Shown here in pieces: positions 17,101 to 26,339 of a stretch of 64,000 nt of DNA. The position numbers were made by a program, and so were the translations under genes. Origin of the DNA: Pyrinomonadaceae bacterium. GTDB lineage: Bacteria; Acidobacteriota; Blastocatellia; Pyrinomonadales; Pyrinomonadaceae. Below the pieces are notes generated by a model. It had not been told where the DNA came from, ran no database searches, and saw nothing but the letters and a program-made list of their open reading frames with translations. Within the stretch, counting starts at the first letter, position 1; each line of letters starts with the position of its first letter. The stretch is taken from the NCBI GenBank assembly GCA_036277115.1, contig DASUNM010000023.1, forward strand, positions 1,364,001-1,428,000. Reading direction: 5' to 3'.

Positions 17101-17870
17101 CTCCGGCGACGAGCCCAAACGACAGCTCTTCCGTTACCAATCAGCCGGGCGTTCAGCAGGCTCCTGCTTCGCTGATACCCGGGCCGCCGCCGACGGCAGA
17201 GGCGCAAAGTCAGGTGATATCCACCGGCTCGGAAGTTCAATCGGTACCCGCCATCGACCCCGAACCCGCAAACCTCAATCAAAGCGTAGCTGCCGATCAA
17301 TCAGCGGGCGAATCGAAGGCCGCGGAAAAGATTGATCTGGCTCCAAAGAGCCTGGAGCTGACTGACGTCGAAATAGAATACATGACGAAACTTTCGCCGC
17401 TGATCAAGCGATCTCCCCGGGCGGTCAAGCGATTCTTGAATTGTTACAGATTGATAAAGGTCAACCTGAAGCCAAATCGTCTCGAGGCGTTCATCGGTTC
17501 GAAGGAAGAGCCCGGACAATTTACCGCGGTGATGGTCCTGTTGGGTATGATTACCGGAGCGCCTACAATCTCGTTGCCGTTGATTGAAGAACTCGAAAAG
17601 TATTCATCCGGCATCAAGTCAATTGACCTCCATACGTTTCTGCAGCAGCTCGAAGAGAATCCGGAAATGGTCAAACACCCGGACTGGGCATTAGTCAGAA
17701 ATTTTCTCGAGGAACATATCTTGCCGAATACCGAACCGACATTCGAAAGTTTGATCGATATAACGCCACAGGTTTCCCGCTATTCGTTCAGAGTCGCTAA
17801 ATCACGGTCTACCCGGCAAAGACCGCTAATTACAAAGCGAACCAAAACTTCCGCGCAGGCTGCCGTCTAA
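14106..17870 (+). CDS. TIR / Clp-N-like / KAP P-loop NTPase multidomain protein (candidate defence gene)
   Basis: 1254 residues. (1) TIR domain 14-150: [59 protein letters not shown] with Glu87 at the usual NADase position, and [10 protein letters not shown]. (2) Pro/Gly-rich linker about 165-245. (3) Two Clp-N-like repeats, about 250-420 ([24 protein letters not shown]). (4) KAP NTPase from about 455: Walker A GDWGSGKS (496-503), a coiled coil about 560-650, two membrane helices 702-720 and 726-745, a second coiled coil, Walker [10 protein letters not shown] (872-880), EKIFQIPFW, a Ser/Pro linker and the KAP motif [16 protein letters not shown] domains can consume NAD; KAP NTPases include PifA, the phage-exclusion protein. 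I infer an abortive-infection sensor/effector. It stands alone between rpiB and deoC. Confidence 0.85.
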   Translation: MAQSRIGDAVSLPPLVFISCAAGDEEWRLRLEKFLEPAVQAGLIRIWHSGEASRVLSREAEEAINSAKVAVVLLSDNYLASPIMDAERPLLYNLATTGKLTTVPILVRDCEWKRFDWANRFKIHSADVPLEKRSWKEHEEILNDVARQIFDLAEVSKGYVKTSLAGATVDPSASARRKAGAPGATVGPRTGPPAESVDPGASARNIGGAPFGPMGPPSSVANTSGPPPRGPGGPEVGPPGNEPHSTRLSVAALSKFGLSGAAIKLLEAAQVLATFGKEEPQVTTSCLLFAITELGRVDWSASGVGHFLWRRLQSADEAGYYRIFRDRFPRAVYQGSSNSINFDSDAPAQSITPNVLKVLEQAQAFTIPSSPPSPVDTVHILGALLINEETNAFGRLSQIVDVAQLRTEFLKFVARTFPEEDLEAWQNSLGLEAPTPAAEAAEADEPVDDFSAPLAGFAADFWRGEDLLDITRDVNALASLAAATSIDPPLSIGLFGDWGSGKSHFMRQMRSRVEKLSQKARESGKPQSELGYHKRIVQIEFNAWHYIEGNLWASLVEHIFNNLKFTEEQNGESHVKDARLAIMQKLELNQELKKKIEEQQQVLQGKADAAKKEFEKANIKRDDKWQDLTKLRQGTEAAVNELPSVTLSTQQAELLKQIGLPDGALHVPAEIQKKYHEARTFWGGMQAQWTVFRSDPKRLNKLIRILLVIAITVMVGWFFRNVLKTAWGFAASAVTFLTAAYAAAKPYVDKFNKSMAALKEKYEHVEQDRQKKIIALESDVTSLTNKMAAAESEAKAINAEVAKLEIELTTTDAAKLLANFIEDRAACSDYRRHLGVLALIRRDFEKLSELLSEQTTSNESSGAHENIVSRIILYIDDLDRCPPKNVVQVLQAIHLLLAFPLFVVIVGVDARWVTRSLQESYEWLAADENGEAPEQKKQDEGADNVVVTPHDYLEKIFQIPFWLKPMGDTECRNLLIGLTKSSRPAIAENGGGGQPASESPATSPNDSSSVTNQPGVQQAPASLIPGPPPTAEAQSQVISTGSEVQSVPAIDPEPANLNQSVAADQSAGESKAAEKIDLAPKSLELTDVEIEYMTKLSPLIKRSPRAVKRFLNCYRLIKVNLKPNRLEAFIGSKEEPGQFTAVMVLLGMITGAPTISLPLIEELEKYSSGIKSIDLHTFLQQLEENPEMVKHPDWALVRNFLEEHILPNTEPTFESLIDITPQVSRYSFRVAKSRSTRQRPLITKRTKTSAQAAV

Positions 17871-17950
17871 GCCAGCGGCCCAGCGACCCCTTCGCAACCC
17901 GCGAGTGTCAGCGCGGCTGGCTCATGTTAAAATCCCTGCGGATCGATCAC

Positions 17951-18850
17951 ATGTCCTTTTCATCCAACGGCGATTTCGAGCAGCTAGTCGAGCAGATCAC
18001 CGACGTCATCTACTCGCGTCTGAACGGTGATCACGCCGATCAGGCGAAGATGTGCGGCTGCACGTCTGAATGCTTTCATCGCTGTCCCGAGCGCATGCAT
18101 CGCGTGGTCGATGCGGGCGCCGCGCGTATTGGCCTGGTGCTCGGCCAGACAGGTTCCGCGCGCGACTGGGCCAGCTTAATCGACCATACGCTTTTGAAAC
18201 CTGATGCGACCGAAAGCGAAATTCGCCGTTTGTGCGAAGAAGCCGCGCAATACCGATTCGCATCGGTATGCGTGAATCCGACCTGGGTGCGCGCGTGCGC
18301 TTGTCATTTGCAAGGCTCTGGTGTGCCGGTATGCACGGTGATTGGATTTCCGCTGGGCGCAACGCTGGCGGACGTGAAGGGTTATGAAGCGAGGCGCGCG
18401 ATCATGGATGGCGCGCGCGAAGTTGATATGGTCATCAACGTGGGCGCCTTAAAGAGTGGCGACGATTGTCTGGTCGAGCACGATATTCGATCCGTCGTTC
18501 AGGTCGCGCACGAACACGACGTCACCTGCAAAGTGATCATCGAAACGGCGCTGCTGACCGACGACGAGAAAGTGCGCGCGTGTCAGGCCGCCAAGAGCGC
18601 GGGGGCGGATTTCGTGAAAACATCCACCGGCTTTGCGAAAGGCGGCGCGACCGTGGCGGACATCGAATTGATGCGCCGAGTGGTGGGCTCTGAACTTGGC
18701 GTGAAGGCTTCAGGCGGCGTCAAGAGCATGGCCGACGCACGCGCGATGGTCGAAGCCGGCGCGACCCGCATCGGCGCCAGCGTCGGCGTGAAGATCGCGC
18801 AGGAAGCCGCCGGCGTGAAGACAAACGGACAGCCAGCGCCCGCGTATTAG
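17951..18850 (+). CDS. deoC: Deoxyribose-phosphate aldolase with N-terminal targeting-type extension
   Basis: Class I aldolase splitting 2-deoxyribose 5-phosphate into acetaldehyde and glyceraldehyde 3-phosphate. The core (residues about 70-290) is complete: [46 protein letters not shown], the Schiff-base Lys in [12 protein letters not shown], and VKASGGVKS. In front are about 70 extra residues: an amphipathic helix ([17 protein letters not shown]), a Cys cluster ([11 protein letters not shown]) and [11 protein letters not shown]. The helix resembles microcompartment encapsulation peptides. This matters because DeoC releases volatile, toxic acetaldehyde, a normal reason for encapsulation. I start at the ATG at 17951, which places the helix at the N-terminus; an ATG at 17924 is also in frame. 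Confidence 0.92.
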   Translation: MSFSSNGDFEQLVEQITDVIYSRLNGDHADQAKMCGCTSECFHRCPERMHRVVDAGAARIGLVLGQTGSARDWASLIDHTLLKPDATESEIRRLCEEAAQYRFASVCVNPTWVRACACHLQGSGVPVCTVIGFPLGATLADVKGYEARRAIMDGAREVDMVINVGALKSGDDCLVEHDIRSVVQVAHEHDVTCKVIIETALLTDDEKVRACQAAKSAGADFVKTSTGFAKGGATVADIELMRRVVGSELGVKASGGVKSMADARAMVEAGATRIGASVGVKIAQEAAGVKTNGQPAPAY

Positions 18851-18898
18851 CTCAACGCGAACTTACCTCAAGCAAGCCTCCCCGGAATTGCAAACAAA

Positions 18899-20038
18899 TT
18901 GAAAAGGGCAAGTATCAAAATTAGGTCTTTGGTCTTGGGCCTTTGGTCTTTGGTTTTAGGCAGAGACTTGAAGCCCTGGTTAGAAGGCCGAAGACCAAAG
19001 ACCAAAGACCAAAGACCTCAATTCGCAATTTTCATTTTTCACTTTTCAATTTTCACTGCTTTTCTTGTCTTTACCTTTGCTCTCTTCGCGCAACAGCAGC
19101 CAACCCAGGATCAGGATGATGTTCTCCGGGTCGAGACGGATCTCACCAATCTTCTCTTCACCGCCACCGACAAGAACAATCGGTACATCACCAACCTTCA
19201 GGAAACCGACGTCCGCGTTTTGGAGGACGGCGTGCCGCAGAAAGTCTTCACGTTTCAGCGCGAAACCGATCGGCCGCTGTCGATCGCGTTTCTGATAGAC
19301 GTCAGCATCTCGCAAGAGCGCACGCTGCCGGACGAAAAGGCAGCCGCCCGCACGTTCATTGAAAACGTGATTCGATCTGAAAAGGACCGGGCGGCAATTA
19401 TCCCTTTCGAAGGCTACGCTCATGTGGAACAGCCGCTGACGCGCGATGTGCTGTCGCTTTATCGCGTGCTGGAAAGCGTGGAAGTCGCCTTCCCTTCTTA
19501 CATGGGTTCGGCGCCGCCGCTGAGTGGCATTACTTCAGGGCCGGGCACCATTGGGCCACCGTCCGAAGGCTCGACAGCGATCTGGGACTCAGTGCTTCTC
19601 ACCTCGCGGCGCGTTCTGGCCGCGGATCAGGAACAGCGCCGCCGCGCAATCATTCTGTTGACCGACGGGCGCGACACGACCAGCCGCGTAACCCGGTCAA
19701 GCGCCGCCGATCACGCGATTGCCACCGAGACGGTCATCTACGCCATCGGCATCGGCGACAAGAAATACGACGGCGTTAACAAAACCGTATTGCGCGAAGT
19801 CGCCGAACGCACCGGCGGCCGCGCGTTCTTTCCGAAGAAGGAAGACGACCTGCGCGCCGCCTTCGCGGAAATCGGGGCCGAGCTTCGATCTCAATATCTC
19901 CTCGCGTACTCACCGACAAACAAGAATCGCGACGGCGCATTTCGCACGATGACAATCGAGATCGCGAATCCTGGTCTGGTGAAACAGGGTTTGAAACTGC
20001 GTTACCGGCCGGGATACTTTGCGAAGCGGGTTGGGTAA
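18899..20038 (+). CDS. Secreted VWFA-domain protein, acidobacterial type (second copy)
   Basis: An exported VWA protein of up to 379 residues. The hydrophobic signal IFIFHFSIFTAFLVFTFALFAQ is followed by the family beta domain (LRVETDLTNLLFTATDKNNRYITNLQETDVRVLEDG). The VWA domain has MIDAS in AFLIDVSISQE (D-V-S-I-S, so DxSxS is kept) and LLTDGRDTTS. The ending SQYLLAYSPTNKNRDGAFR and YRPGYF matches the family. The start is uncertain: the only upstream in-frame starts are TTG codons (18899, 18968), and the DNA there is heptamer repeat. The shorter start at 18968 removes only part of it. It follows deoC by about 50 bases. Confidence 0.8.
   Translation: MKRASIKIRSLVLGLWSLVLGRDLKPWLEGRRPKTKDQRPQFAIFIFHFSIFTAFLVFTFALFAQQQPTQDQDDVLRVETDLTNLLFTATDKNNRYITNLQETDVRVLEDGVPQKVFTFQRETDRPLSIAFLIDVSISQERTLPDEKAAARTFIENVIRSEKDRAAIIPFEGYAHVEQPLTRDVLSLYRVLESVEVAFPSYMGSAPPLSGITSGPGTIGPPSEGSTAIWDSVLLTSRRVLAADQEQRRRAIILLTDGRDTTSRVTRSSAADHAIATETVIYAIGIGDKKYDGVNKTVLREVAERTGGRAFFPKKEDDLRAAFAEIGAELRSQYLLAYSPTNKNRDGAFRTMTIEIANPGLVKQGLKLRYRPGYFAKRVG
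18925..19053. repeat. Three degenerate 7-bp-period arrays around the start of a VWA gene
   Basis: 18925-18959 reads GTCTTTG, GTCTTGG, GCCTTTG, GTCTTTG, GTTTTAG. 18989-19016 reads CGAAGAC then CAAAGAC three times, an inverted partner. 19026-19053 reads CAATTTT, CATTTTT, CACTTTT, CAATTTT. The third array encodes the hydrophobic core of the signal peptide of the VWA protein. Confidence 0.85.
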
Positions 20039-20060
20039 TTCGTGCAGCCCTGCGAATCGT

Positions 20061-20537
20061 TCACAGTCCAATAGCTAAGCCGACAAAGAAAGTAAGCATG
20101 CAGATGCATTGGCCGACGAAAGAGCGTTTCGTCTTGTGCCAGAATCGGGCCACCGCAAACAGCATGGCGAGGGGAATGAAAAAAGAAGCCACACCCCAGC
20201 CTAAGCTCTGCTCGAAAATTCGTATGATCAACCAAATATGCGCAAGCACATATAGTCCCAGTGCCGGAAGCGCCAACCAAACTGCAATTTCCTTTGCCAT
20301 CTCAGGCGAGAGCGGCTGAAAGGCTTGCTGCGCCAGAAAAATGACGGTAGTGACTGCGAGCATGGCGGTAAGCAACTTTATGCCGGTGGAAAACAGCGGC
20401 TCTACGTGCACCTCTTTGTCAATCGAGTACCTCGAGCGCGCAGCGTGATTGTCACCGATGAGAGCGCCGCACCTTCGGCATTCACTGCTCGTTGACCAGT
20501 TCACGAGGTGGCACTCAGAACACTTAATGCTATTCAT
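20061..20537 (-). CDS. Small zinc-ribbon membrane protein, function unknown
   Basis: 158 residues. The N-terminus has two CxxC pairs (IKCSECHLVNWSTSSECRRCG), a one-zinc ribbon. The rest has four hydrophobic segments (IKLLTAMLAVTTVIFLA, EIAVWLALPALGLYVLAHIWLII, WGVASFFIPLAMLFAVARFW, CICMLTFFVGLAIGL). It would be a cytoplasmic-membrane protein with a metal-binding head. I do not recognise a named family. It is convergent with the upstream VWA gene and divergent from glgC, with 176 bases between the two starts. That gap must hold both promoters. Confidence 0.75.
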   Translation of the reverse strand: MNSIKCSECHLVNWSTSSECRRCGALIGDNHAARSRYSIDKEVHVEPLFSTGIKLLTAMLAVTTVIFLAQQAFQPLSPEMAKEIAVWLALPALGLYVLAHIWLIIRIFEQSLGWGVASFFIPLAMLFAVARFWHKTKRSFVGQCICMLTFFVGLAIGL

Positions 20538-20713
20538 GATTTGTTTCTCCAGGGCGGTGGGTAATCGAGGAACCGAAAGCGGGCGGCCGGAACGCGTGGC
20601 CTGCTACGACTATAAACGGACGCTGAACGACGAATCAACAACTTTCTCATTTAATACGGGGATGTTCCGAGTCTTGAACACGGGGGGCTTTCCCTATATC
20701 CTCGCCTCACTTT

Positions 20714-22009
20714 ATGCCTTCAAAACGGAATCTTTTGGCGGTCATTCTGGGGGGTGGCGCCGGTAGTCGTCTGTTTCCGCTGACGCGAGACCGTTCGAAA
20801 CCGGCGGTGCCGCTCGGTGGAAAATACCGGCTGGTCGATGTGCCGATTTCGAATTGCATCAACTCTGATGTGATTCGGATGTTCGTGCTGACCCAGTACA
20901 ACTCCGCTTCGCTCAATCGCCACATTGCGACGACGTATCGGTTCTCGGCCTTCGCCGACGGCTTCGTTGAGATACTCGCGGCTGAACAGACGCCGGAACG
21001 GCCGGACTGGTTTCAGGGGACGGCCGACGCGGTGCGACAGGTGCTGCCGCACATCCGCGACTGGCAAATCGACACGCTGCTGATTCTTTCCGGGGATCAC
21101 CTGTACCGGATGGACTATCGCAAGTTTCTCGCCCGGCATTTCGAAACGAACGCCGACATCACGATCTCAGTAATTCCCATTGTGCCCGACTCAGCCAGCG
21201 AATTTGGTTTACTAAAAACTGACCCGGAAGGCCGCATCATCGAATTCAGCGAGAAGCCGAAAGGTGAAGCTTTGGAAGCGATGCGCGTCGATACAACTTC
21301 GCTGGGCCTGTCGGCAGACGAAGCACGCGCCCGGCCTTATCTCGCGTCGATGGGCATCTACGTTTTCAAATACGACGTGATTGAGCAGGTGCTGGCCGAA
21401 GACTCTTCGCGTCTGGATTTCGGCAAAGAAATCATTCCTGCGAGCATTCAGCGGCACAACGTGCAGGGCTACCTGTTCAATGGCTACTGGGAAGACATCG
21501 GGACGATTGGCGCGTTCTACAAGGCGAATCTCGATATGACTTCGGCCATTCCACCTTTCAACCTGTTCGATGCCGAAGCGCCTTTGCTGACTCGCTCGCG
21601 GTATCTACCCCCCTCGAAGATCGACAACTGTGAGATCCGCGATTCGATCATCAGCGATGGCTGCATCGTCAACGGCGCGAAGATTAATCGCTCGATAATC
21701 GGTCTGCGCGCGCGGATCGGCGAAGGCGCGCATCTCGACGCGGCCTACGTGATGGGCGCCGACTACTATCAGACGATCGAAGACATGCTGGGGGATCGCG
21801 AGGCGCGCCGGCCGCGAATCGGCGTGGGAGAGAACACGATCATCCGTCGCGCAATCATCGACAAGAACGCCCGCATCGGCTCAAATGTGAAGCTGCTGAA
21901 TGAGGCTGGAGTGGAAAACTTCGACGCGCCGGACGGCAGTTACTATATCCGCGATCGGATCATCATCGTGCCCAAGAATGCCTCGATTGAGGATGGCACA
22001 GTGGCATAA
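20714..22009 (+). CDS. glgC: Glucose-1-phosphate adenylyltransferase
   Basis: 431 residues; makes ADP-glucose for glycogen synthesis. N-terminal nucleotidyltransferase motif [30 protein letters not shown], then [14 protein letters not shown], the [10 protein letters not shown] block, [12 protein letters not shown] (catalytic Asp) and [14 protein letters not shown] left-handed beta-helix follows ([25 protein letters not shown]). The sequence resembles the plant/cyanobacterial-like branch more than E. coli GlgC. It is probably allosterically controlled, but the effector cannot be read from sequence. No other glycogen genes are adjacent. Confidence 0.97.
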   Translation: MPSKRNLLAVILGGGAGSRLFPLTRDRSKPAVPLGGKYRLVDVPISNCINSDVIRMFVLTQYNSASLNRHIATTYRFSAFADGFVEILAAEQTPERPDWFQGTADAVRQVLPHIRDWQIDTLLILSGDHLYRMDYRKFLARHFETNADITISVIPIVPDSASEFGLLKTDPEGRIIEFSEKPKGEALEAMRVDTTSLGLSADEARARPYLASMGIYVFKYDVIEQVLAEDSSRLDFGKEIIPASIQRHNVQGYLFNGYWEDIGTIGAFYKANLDMTSAIPPFNLFDAEAPLLTRSRYLPPSKIDNCEIRDSIISDGCIVNGAKINRSIIGLRARIGEGAHLDAAYVMGADYYQTIEDMLGDREARRPRIGVGENTIIRRAIIDKNARIGSNVKLLNEAGVENFDAPDGSYYIRDRIIIVPKNASIEDGTVA

Positions 22010-22055
22010 GACGGCCGTTGAGGACTTGCCCCCGCCACCCAACGGCTCCCCACAA

Positions 22056-23387
22056 TTACTTCCGCAACACGGGCGGTCGAGCCTGCGGTTGATTCGTTTG
22101 CGCTGAATTTGCGTTCGGCTGGAACACGTAACTGTCACGCGTTCTCACCACCAACTCAGGCCGCGTCACGCGCACCCGAATGCCACGGCGCTCACCGGCC
22201 ACCGGCTTATTCTTCGGATAATAGCCAAGGCTGTATTGCCGCCGCAGTTCTTCGGCGACTGAACGAAATGCGAAATCCAAATTCTGCATTTCGGCGTCGT
22301 ACATCCGCGCGCCACTGACCCGCGCCAGATCGCGCAGGTACTGATCGCCGCGTTCGTATTCCGCACGCGAAGTCCCGGTACCGCCACCACCACCGCCGCC
22401 GCCGCCGCTGTTAATCGTTATGCCGCCGCTGACGATGATACTGATGAGGTCATCAAGAATTCCGCCCTTGCCCTTTTGGCTCCCACCACCACCGGGCCAG
22501 CCACCACCGCCGCCCGCCATGTCGGCGTACGTGTCGAACTTGACGGGATAGATCAGCGCGTCCAGTTCCTCTGAATCACGCACGGTGCTTTCGTAACTTG
22601 CGCGCTTGCTGGTCGTGTCCACGCCATCCGTGAACAGCACGATTGCTTTGCGACCTTCAATGCGATTGAAGTGCTCGTTGATGATCAGGTCCACCGCATC
22701 ATACAGCCGCGTGCCTGAACCAGGTTGAGTCATATGAATCGCGTCGCGCAGCGCCACGCGATCATTCGTCGGTTGCGAAAGCACACGAATCCGGTCGCTG
22801 AAAGAGACGACCATGACGCGGTCATCCGGCCGGAGCTGATTAACAAAGGTCGTGGCCGCATCCTGAATTTCCATTATGCGACTCTTGGTTGATCCGCTGG
22901 TGTCGATGACCAGCGCGACGGTGAAAGGCTTATCAACCGAAGCGAAGTATGCAACCCGTTGCTCTACACCGTTCTCCCAAATATGAAAATCTTCCTGACG
23001 AAGGTTCGGAATGAACTTGCCGTTTCGATCCATCACGCTGACGGGAATGCTAACCAGAGTTGTATCGACCCGGAGGATGTCGCCTTCTCCGAACTCTTCC
23101 GGCTCGTTGCTCTTCGCGGGAGTCGCCGTTGGTTGTGCTTCGTTTGGATCTCGATTAGCCCCACGCAACACTGGCGGCGCCGGCGGGCGACCGACCTGAT
23201 TGACCCGGTCACTTGGGTTACTCCCCGGACGCGGCCCAGTCGGTTGCGGCGCGGATGGCGTGGTGCGCGCGGGTGGTTGGGTAGAGGGGGCAGAACCGAC
23301 CCGGCGCGGACGACCTTGTCCGAACACCGGCGGCATCAGTACGGCCAGGGTCAAGCACAACACTGCAAGAACGCGGATTTTATTCAT
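22056..23387 (-). CDS. Secreted VWFA-domain protein with poly-glycine loop (third copy)
   Basis: 443 residues. Signal peptide IRVLAVLCLTLAVLMPPVFGQ with AGGAG 8 bases before the ATG. Residues 25-100 are Pro/Thr-rich, then the family beta domain (LRVDTTLVSIPVSVMDRNGKFIPNLRQEDFHIWENG). The VWA domain has an intact MIDAS motif (ALVIDTSGSTKS, LFTDGVDTTS). Between about residues 275 and 330 are two glycine tracts, one of nine Gly in a row, encoded by a run of GGN codons. The ending RRQYSLGYYPKNKPV is typical. It is convergent with glgC and co-oriented with the M14 peptidase upstream. Confidence 0.88.
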   Translation of the reverse strand: MNKIRVLAVLCLTLAVLMPPVFGQGRPRRVGSAPSTQPPARTTPSAPQPTGPRPGSNPSDRVNQVGRPPAPPVLRGANRDPNEAQPTATPAKSNEPEEFGEGDILRVDTTLVSIPVSVMDRNGKFIPNLRQEDFHIWENGVEQRVAYFASVDKPFTVALVIDTSGSTKSRIMEIQDAATTFVNQLRPDDRVMVVSFSDRIRVLSQPTNDRVALRDAIHMTQPGSGTRLYDAVDLIINEHFNRIEGRKAIVLFTDGVDTTSKRASYESTVRDSEELDALIYPVKFDTYADMAGGGGGWPGGGGSQKGKGGILDDLISIIVSGGITINSGGGGGGGGGTGTSRAEYERGDQYLRDLARVSGARMYDAEMQNLDFAFRSVAEELRRQYSLGYYPKNKPVAGERRGIRVRVTRPELVVRTRDSYVFQPNANSAQTNQPQARPPVLRK

Positions 23388-23615
23388 AACAACAACTCCT
23401 GCCCGAGAGACGTTAAGTCGGAGGTTTTTGTTGCGGTTGGGCTTAGAGAGACCCGCTTCAGTACTTCCGGCTGCTTTGATGCGAACTACGGGCGCGCACG
23501 TTGGTCAGCGCTCCGCGTAATATGTCAGTTTCAGGAAGAGAAAAAGAGGAGAGATTCAGGCCTGACCCGGTCACAATAGCACCGTGATGGGCGGGCGGCA
23601 AGGCTCAGTCAAACA

Positions 23616-26267
23616 TTAGTTTCCGCTGGAGTTGAGGGCGTTCCAGATGAACGGAAACGTGCCCCACGTTTGGCCCCGGTGCTGTGGCCTAAACGCGAAG
23701 AGGACGACGCGACCTTTACCCGTCCGGACTTCGGCGAGGGCAATCTTGTCTTTGATCTTGTCTTCACCCAGGAGCCAGCCTGAACGCAGAATATTCTCTT
23801 TCGCGTAGCGCGCGACGACTTCTACGCGGTCGCGGTCTGTCGCTTCAAACGCCGAACTGTTGACGAAGTACGCGTCGGTGTCTTCCAACATTGTGCGGGC
23901 AATCGAATACCTGATGTCCACGTTCAGGCGAAGAATCGAACCTGGACAGTAGAATTCTGATGACCTCAAGCCTTCAAGCACGTTTTTCAATGGAAGATTC
24001 CAACGGCGAATTAACTGTCCGCACGATCCGTCAAAGCAAATCAACGTGCCGCCGTCTTCGACGAAGCGCGCAAGATTCCTGTAGCCGGCGTCGCTGATGC
24101 CTCGCGCAGAGACGGCCTCGGCATCCATATCAGCGGTTGGACGCGGCTCTGAGGGCAGAACGATCGCGTCGAATTTGGCTCGTGGATTCTCAGTGTTGAA
24201 AGCGGTTTCGCTCAACGACTGAAACGGCACATTGAACGTGTCGAAGACGTAACGGGTCCAACCTTCGTCCATGTTTCCGGCGCGTGAGTTTTTATAGATG
24301 CCGATTCGAATTCCCGATTTGACGGGATTGGTAATCGGAGATTTTTCGCTGGTCCAAAGCGGCAACGCAAGGTCACGACGGACGTCGTTTTCAGATTTGA
24401 TCAGGGTCAAGCGGAGTTCGCTGGGCGGTTCGCGGATTGCCAGCACCGCGCTCGCTCGCAAGCCCATCATCATCGGCAACGTCCAACCGGCAACGTCATA
24501 TGGCCGCTCGGCTTCACCGGTTGGTGTGATTCGATCCGGATACACCTGCGGCTCAAACAATGCGAGCACGTTGCGCCGGTAGGGCTGATCGAGAAAGACC
24601 AAATAACTGCCGGCCGGCATTTCGTGAATCGTTTGATCTGAGACAACTGTTACGCCTAAGGGCGTCACCGTCGTCCGGCCGATCGTAACCGGCTCGAGTC
24701 GCTTGATCGCGTGCTCGCCGTGAAGTCCGTACAGCTCCTTCTCAAGCCGAAAAACTTCCACCCCCTGCTCGACCAGCGCGCCCACGAGCTTGGCTGTGTT
24801 TTCGTCTCGTCCCTGGCCGGGCCAAATGATGTACGCGAGAGGTTCGCCGGATGCTGGGCGCGCCAGATTCTCTTTTCCTAACTCATAAAAATTTCGGAGG
24901 TATCCGGCGCGATAGTTCGACGCCAGTGACAGAACCGAACGCGACGCGATCATCTCGATCTGCATGATGTCGCGTGGCCGCCACGTGCCGCCGGGCCAGG
25001 GATTCGGAAAATTGGTTGAGACTTCGAGGGCGCTGCGCATCCCGCGCGAGCTTGAGCGAGCCAGTTGTTCGCGGGTCACGTTTGACGGTGACATTAAGCG
25101 CGCGCTAGCCGCTTCAGTCAGAATGCCAATTGAGTTGTGATAGTAAGGTGCCGTACGAAATCCGCCGTGCCACCACGTGTCATAAAGCGCGTTCGTCAGA
25201 ATTCCTTTGAAGCCCGCCCCGGTAACATCAGCCGCCATCTTGTGTCCGATCAGCCCGACCTGCCTGAGCAGCAGCGGCGAAATGTGTGGATTTGGCGGGT
25301 CGTAAAACGGCGGCACAAAGAAACGTGAGCCGTTCGAGCCCTGCTGATGCACGTCGTAGACAATCTGCGGAAACCATTCTTTCCACAGCAGTCGCGTCAC
25401 GGCCTTCGTCTCTTTCAGATTGATCATGAACCAGTCGCGATTGTCGTCGTGTCCGGCGTAGTGGTGATAAAGCTCCGGCGGCACGGTTCCCTCCTGAGGC
25501 GTGCCGAGCGTTTTTCGATACCAGTTCGCAACGATGTCGATGCCGTCCGGATTTGGCGACGGGATCAGGATCAAGATCGTGTTTCGCAGAATCGAAAGAG
25601 TGTCCGCGTCGCCGGCGCTGGCCAGCTCGTAAGCAAGCTGCATCGACATCTGCGAGGCGACAATTTCAGTCGAATGAATCGAACCGGAAATAACGACGAT
25701 CGTCTTGCCTTCGATAACCAGCTGGTCGCGTTCTGCCGGACCGGCGACCTTGCGCGGATCGGCAAGTTTAGCCTGAATTGTTTTGTACTTTTCCAGATTG
25801 CGGATATTCTCAGGCGCGCTGATGAAGGCGACGAACATTGTGCGACCCAGGGTCGATTTTCCGATGGTCTGTAGCTGAACGCGGTCGCTGGCGCGGTCGA
25901 GCCGCGCGAAGTAGTCGCTGATCTGTTTCCAGTCGGCGATGGTGCGGTCGTCGCCGGGATTGAAACCGAGAATGGAACGAGGCGAAGGTACTGCACTCGC
26001 CGGGCTCTTGCGCTGGGCCTGAATGTCGTTGGTTAGGATCGATGCGAGCGCAATCAGAACGGCCAGCGCCGCAGGCGCGAGATGTTTATAGAACCGTACG
26101 CCAACAATCTTCGTGCGATTGAGTCGAGACGCGCCGCGCCTCGACTCAATCGCGGAACTCAAAGAGGTCAGCGGTACTTCTAGAAACATTTCGCCGCTCG
26201 CGCGGCTTTCCGTCTCGTTGAATGCATTCATTGACTTGGGTTGATAGCCTTTATGGTAACGACGCAT
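23616..26267 (-). CDS. Secreted M14-family zinc carboxypeptidase with repeat-derived N-terminus
   Basis: 883 residues. The M14 domain (about 110-420) shows the zinc ligands HSTE in VVISGSIHSTEIVAS and the later His in VYDVHQQGSNGSRFF, plus the catalytic Glu in GILTEAASARL. The C-terminal 250 residues look like a class I glutamine-amidotransferase-like (non-catalytic) fold ending VVLFAFRPQHRGQTWGTFPF. The hydrophobic signal core (APAALAVLIALASIL) only begins about 66 residues in. The DNA before it, 26066-26206, is a complete two-armed repeat element. Start options: ATG at 26267 (GAGGAA about 8 bases upstream), 26231, or 26189 inside the repeat. It is divergent from plsC. Confidence 0.85.
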   Translation of the reverse strand: MRRYHKGYQPKSMNAFNETESRASGEMFLEVPLTSLSSAIESRRGASRLNRTKIVGVRFYKHLAPAALAVLIALASILTNDIQAQRKSPASAVPSPRSILGFNPGDDRTIADWKQISDYFARLDRASDRVQLQTIGKSTLGRTMFVAFISAPENIRNLEKYKTIQAKLADPRKVAGPAERDQLVIEGKTIVVISGSIHSTEIVASQMSMQLAYELASAGDADTLSILRNTILILIPSPNPDGIDIVANWYRKTLGTPQEGTVPPELYHHYAGHDDNRDWFMINLKETKAVTRLLWKEWFPQIVYDVHQQGSNGSRFFVPPFYDPPNPHISPLLLRQVGLIGHKMAADVTGAGFKGILTNALYDTWWHGGFRTAPYYHNSIGILTEAASARLMSPSNVTREQLARSSSRGMRSALEVSTNFPNPWPGGTWRPRDIMQIEMIASRSVLSLASNYRAGYLRNFYELGKENLARPASGEPLAYIIWPGQGRDENTAKLVGALVEQGVEVFRLEKELYGLHGEHAIKRLEPVTIGRTTVTPLGVTVVSDQTIHEMPAGSYLVFLDQPYRRNVLALFEPQVYPDRITPTGEAERPYDVAGWTLPMMMGLRASAVLAIREPPSELRLTLIKSENDVRRDLALPLWTSEKSPITNPVKSGIRIGIYKNSRAGNMDEGWTRYVFDTFNVPFQSLSETAFNTENPRAKFDAIVLPSEPRPTADMDAEAVSARGISDAGYRNLARFVEDGGTLICFDGSCGQLIRRWNLPLKNVLEGLRSSEFYCPGSILRLNVDIRYSIARTMLEDTDAYFVNSSAFEATDRDRVEVVARYAKENILRSGWLLGEDKIKDKIALAEVRTGKGRVVLFAFRPQHRGQTWGTFPFIWNALNSSGN
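26066..26206. repeat. Two-armed palindromic repeat (family F) inside the M14 peptidase 5' coding region
   Basis: Left arm: hairpin GCGCC-GCA-GGCGC then GAGATGTTTATAGAACC. Right arm: TCTAGAAACATTTCGCC then GCTCGCGCGGC. Centre: a perfect 14-bp stem GCGATTGAGTCGAG / CTCGACTCAATCGC (26115-26153). The same arms and layout, with a different core, recur at 31499-31646. Confidence 0.8.
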
Positions 26268-26339
26268 TCGCGTGTTTCCTCGGAAGAATCCATCTCGCAG
26301 AACGCGGCGAAGTCTAGCACAACCCGCGGTCCACGAATC

